This document shows positions 6,404 to 7,557 of a DNA stretch of 7,557 bases, piece by piece; position 1 is the stretch's first letter, and every line of letters begins with the position of its first letter. Both the position numbers and the translations under genes were made by a program. The DNA comes from JBBAGE01 sp041655055 (GTDB lineage Bacteria; Pseudomonadota; Alphaproteobacteria; Rhodobacterales; Rhodobacteraceae). The stretch spans positions 1 to 7,557 of the forward strand of contig JBBAGE010000118.1 in NCBI GenBank assembly GCA_041655055.1. The letters are read 5' to 3'. The notes beneath the pieces were generated by a model. The model made no database searches. It saw nothing but the letters and a program-made list of their open reading frames with translations, and was not told the DNA's origin.

Positions 6404-7216
6404 TCAGCCGCCTTCGCAGCCGCGGATATCCACCGCGCCCTGCGCGCCAAAGACGGTGATGCGCAACTCGGACCGGTTGAGCAAAAACGGCGTGGTGGCG
6501 GGATAGATATCGGCCACGGCCAGCAGCGCATCGCCCTGACGGGTGGTATCGGTATCGGCCACCCAGACTGAGGGATCGGCCAGTTCGATTACGCTGGCCT
6601 CATCCCCGCCCATGGGCGGCATGTCGATGCTGGCCGACAGGCGCAACCCCCCGTCAATCGGCACAGCGGTGCAGGTGATCTTGCGCAAACCGGCCTCGGC
6701 GGGGGTGGCGGGACGGTCGTTCAACGCGGCACTGATCGCGGGATCGGGCGCGGTATGCGCGGTGCCCAGATCCGCCACCAGCCGCAGCCCCAGCGGGATG
6801 CAGATATCATCGCACACCCCGATATCCACGCGGCCCACCAGCGCGATCGGCGCCGATGGATCGCGCGGCACGAACGTGATCGGCACCACCACCTGATCGC
6901 GGTAACCGATGGCGCGCATACCGCCTTGTTCAAACACATGCGGCACCGGCCAGTGGATACGAACCGAGGCCAGATTGTCTGAGCCCTGCCAATCAAAGCG
7001 CGGCGGAATGCCCGCCTCGCCCGGGGCGCGCCAATAGGTTTTCCACCCCGGCGCCAGCCGGATGCGCAAAGCCGCCACATGCGTGCCCGCCGCGCCATCG
7101 CGCCATCCGGGCAACAGATCGGCCTGCGCGCGGCCTGCAAATTCCCCGGCCATGGCGGGGCCGGCCATCAGCGGCGCCAGCATCAGCGCCAGAAAGGGAA
7201 TCTGCCTTGCATTCAT
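6404..7216 (-). CDS. Exported DsbD N-terminal-domain-like protein (thiol:disulfide interchange domain)
   Basis: A 270-residue secreted protein. The ATG at 7216-7214 is chosen because it gives a clean signal peptide: MNARQ, a hydrophobic core, then a likely cut after AMA at residue 23. A GTG at 7255 would add 13 residues in front and spoil it. The mature part resembles the N-terminal periplasmic domain of DsbD/ScsB-type reductases, with GWKTYWRAPGEAGIPP (57-72), a GYRDQVVVPI strand (104-113) and GVCDDICIP (133-141) with cysteines 135 and 139. Cysteines 182 and 267 lie outside the motif. The membrane and thioredoxin parts of a full DsbD are absent, and the adjacent genes do not supply them. It probably acts in the periplasm on thiol redox, but the partner is unknown. 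The gene converges on the RND permease, with the two stop codons directly adjacent, and is divergent from yqgE. Confidence 0.8.
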   Translation of the reverse strand: MNARQIPFLALMLAPLMAGPAMAGEFAGRAQADLLPGWRDGAAGTHVAALRIRLAPGWKTYWRAPGEAGIPPRFDWQGSDNLASVRIHWPVPHVFEQGGMRAIGYRDQVVVPITFVPRDPSAPIALVGRVDIGVCDDICIPLGLRLVADLGTAHTAPDPAISAALNDRPATPAEAGLRKITCTAVPIDGGLRLSASIDMPPMGGDEASVIELADPSVWVADTDTTRQGDALLAVADIYPATTPFLLNRSELRITVFGAQGAVDIRGCEGG

Positions 7217-7301
7217 GCGCAGACCATATGGGCCGGGCCGCGAATAGAAAGTCACAAATAGGCGATAGCCCCGCCGCTGTGGCGCAATCCACGCAGTTTC
7301 G

Positions 7302-7311
7302 CTTGCGCAAG
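7302..7311. promoter_or_regulatory. Perfect 10-bp palindrome in the dsbD-like / yqgE divergent region
   Basis: CTTGCGCAAG reads identically on both strands, 27 bases before the yqgE start and 85 bases before the DsbD-like start. I found no convincing -35/-10 pair for either gene in 7217-7338. The palindrome could be a regulator site, though one 10-bp palindrome in a GC-rich gap is weak evidence. Confidence 0.18.
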
Positions 7312-7338
7312 GTGCCGATATTTGGGCATCATTGGCCC

Positions 7339-7557
7339 ATGAAGGTGCCGCGTTCCGATATCAACCTGACTGGAAAACTTCTGATCGCGATGCCTCAGAT
7401 GGGCGATACACGTTTTGCCACCAGCGTCATCTATGTCTGCGCCCATACGCCCGAAGGCGCGATGGGGCTGATCGTCAACAAACCTGTGCCGATGCTGCGG
7501 ATGGATGATCTGCTTGAACAGCTTGATATCGAAGCGGGCGATGGCAGCGCGGGGGTG
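7339..7557 (+). CDS. YqgE/AlgH family protein (DUF179), N-terminal part, runs off the right edge
   Basis: Seventy-three codons from the ATG at 7339 are open to the window edge. The segment LTGKLLIAMPQMGD (10-23), then FATSVIYVCAHTPEGAMGLI (26-45) and VNKP (46-49), is the characteristic N-terminus of the YqgE/AlgH family. These are small cytosolic proteins of about 185-200 residues with no settled biochemical role; AlgH has been linked to alginate control in Pseudomonas. The LTGKLLIAMP motif begins about ten residues in, normal for the family. An in-frame GTG at 7312 is an alternative start, and neither start has a strong ribosome site. The last visible residues, GDGSAGV, lie just before the region where family members usually continue with their conserved glycine-rich core, so more than half the protein is missing here. 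Confidence 0.92.
   Translation, partial: MKVPRSDINLTGKLLIAMPQMGDTRFATSVIYVCAHTPEGAMGLIVNKPVPMLRMDDLLEQLDIEAGDGSAGV

Noticed and set aside
6390..6420. Shared terminator between the permease and the DsbD-like gene
   Set aside because: There is no spacer between the two stops and no hairpin followed by a T-run on either strand.
7217..7255. GTG start at 7255 for the DsbD-like protein
   Set aside because: It adds 13 residues that place two arginines and prolines ahead of an otherwise standard signal peptide. The ATG at 7216 gives a normal one.
7323..7339. Short hairpin TGGGC-7-GCCCA just before the yqgE start
   Set aside because: The stem has only five pairs and could be chance in GC-rich DNA, so I do not claim it as a translational control element.
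1..7557. CRISPR array, tRNA, insertion sequence or prophage remnant
   Set aside because: I saw no regularly spaced direct repeats, cloverleaf-like segments, transposase motifs or terminal inverted repeats. Genes fill all but short gaps.

Overview
The window is a gene-dense piece of a GC-rich alphaproteobacterial chromosome, most likely from the Rhodobacterales. The assignment rests on the protein style of MoaB, of the YqgE N-terminus and of the PyrB N-terminus. These are judged from remembered family patterns, not from a search. Nothing looks recently acquired: there are no tRNAs, insertion sequences, integrases or CRISPR repeats, and codon use is uniform, with Asp as GAT, Ala as GCG and Gly as GGC/GGG.

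Layout from left to right. The first 14 codons of a leftward gene, probably pyrB (aspartate carbamoyltransferase), run off the left edge at 1-42. A 114-bp divergent region (43-156) carries a good candidate pyrB promoter and a CtrA-like box. Rightward from it runs a family-4-type uracil-DNA glycosylase homologue (157-945), which overlaps moaB (942-1484) by an ATGA junction. After a 93-bp gap with its own candidate promoter comes a two-gene RND efflux operon: a membrane-anchored periplasmic adaptor (1578-3044) and, 2 bp later, a 1118-residue RND permease (3047-6403). The permease stop codon directly abuts the stop codon of a leftward gene (6404-7216) for an exported DsbD N-terminal-domain-like protein. 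After a second divergent intergenic region (7217-7338), a YqgE/AlgH (DUF179) gene starts at 7339 and leaves the window at the right edge.

How the genes work together: adaptor and permease should form the inner-membrane and periplasmic parts of a tripartite, proton-driven exporter. No outer-membrane channel is encoded here, so a TolC-type partner would have to come from elsewhere. MoaB belongs to molybdenum cofactor synthesis. The DsbD-like protein is a periplasmic thiol-redox candidate. I see no pathway joining UDG, MoaB, the pump and the DsbD-like protein.

No clearly new multi-gene system is visible. The most interesting point is that the UDG homologue has an intact reading frame but has lost consensus residues in its catalytic and uracil-binding motifs, which suggests a pseudoenzyme or a changed specificity. 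Secondary points are two extra C-terminal membrane segments on the RND permease, a helical tail on its adaptor, zero spacing between two convergent genes, and a marked excess of GATC tetranucleotides.
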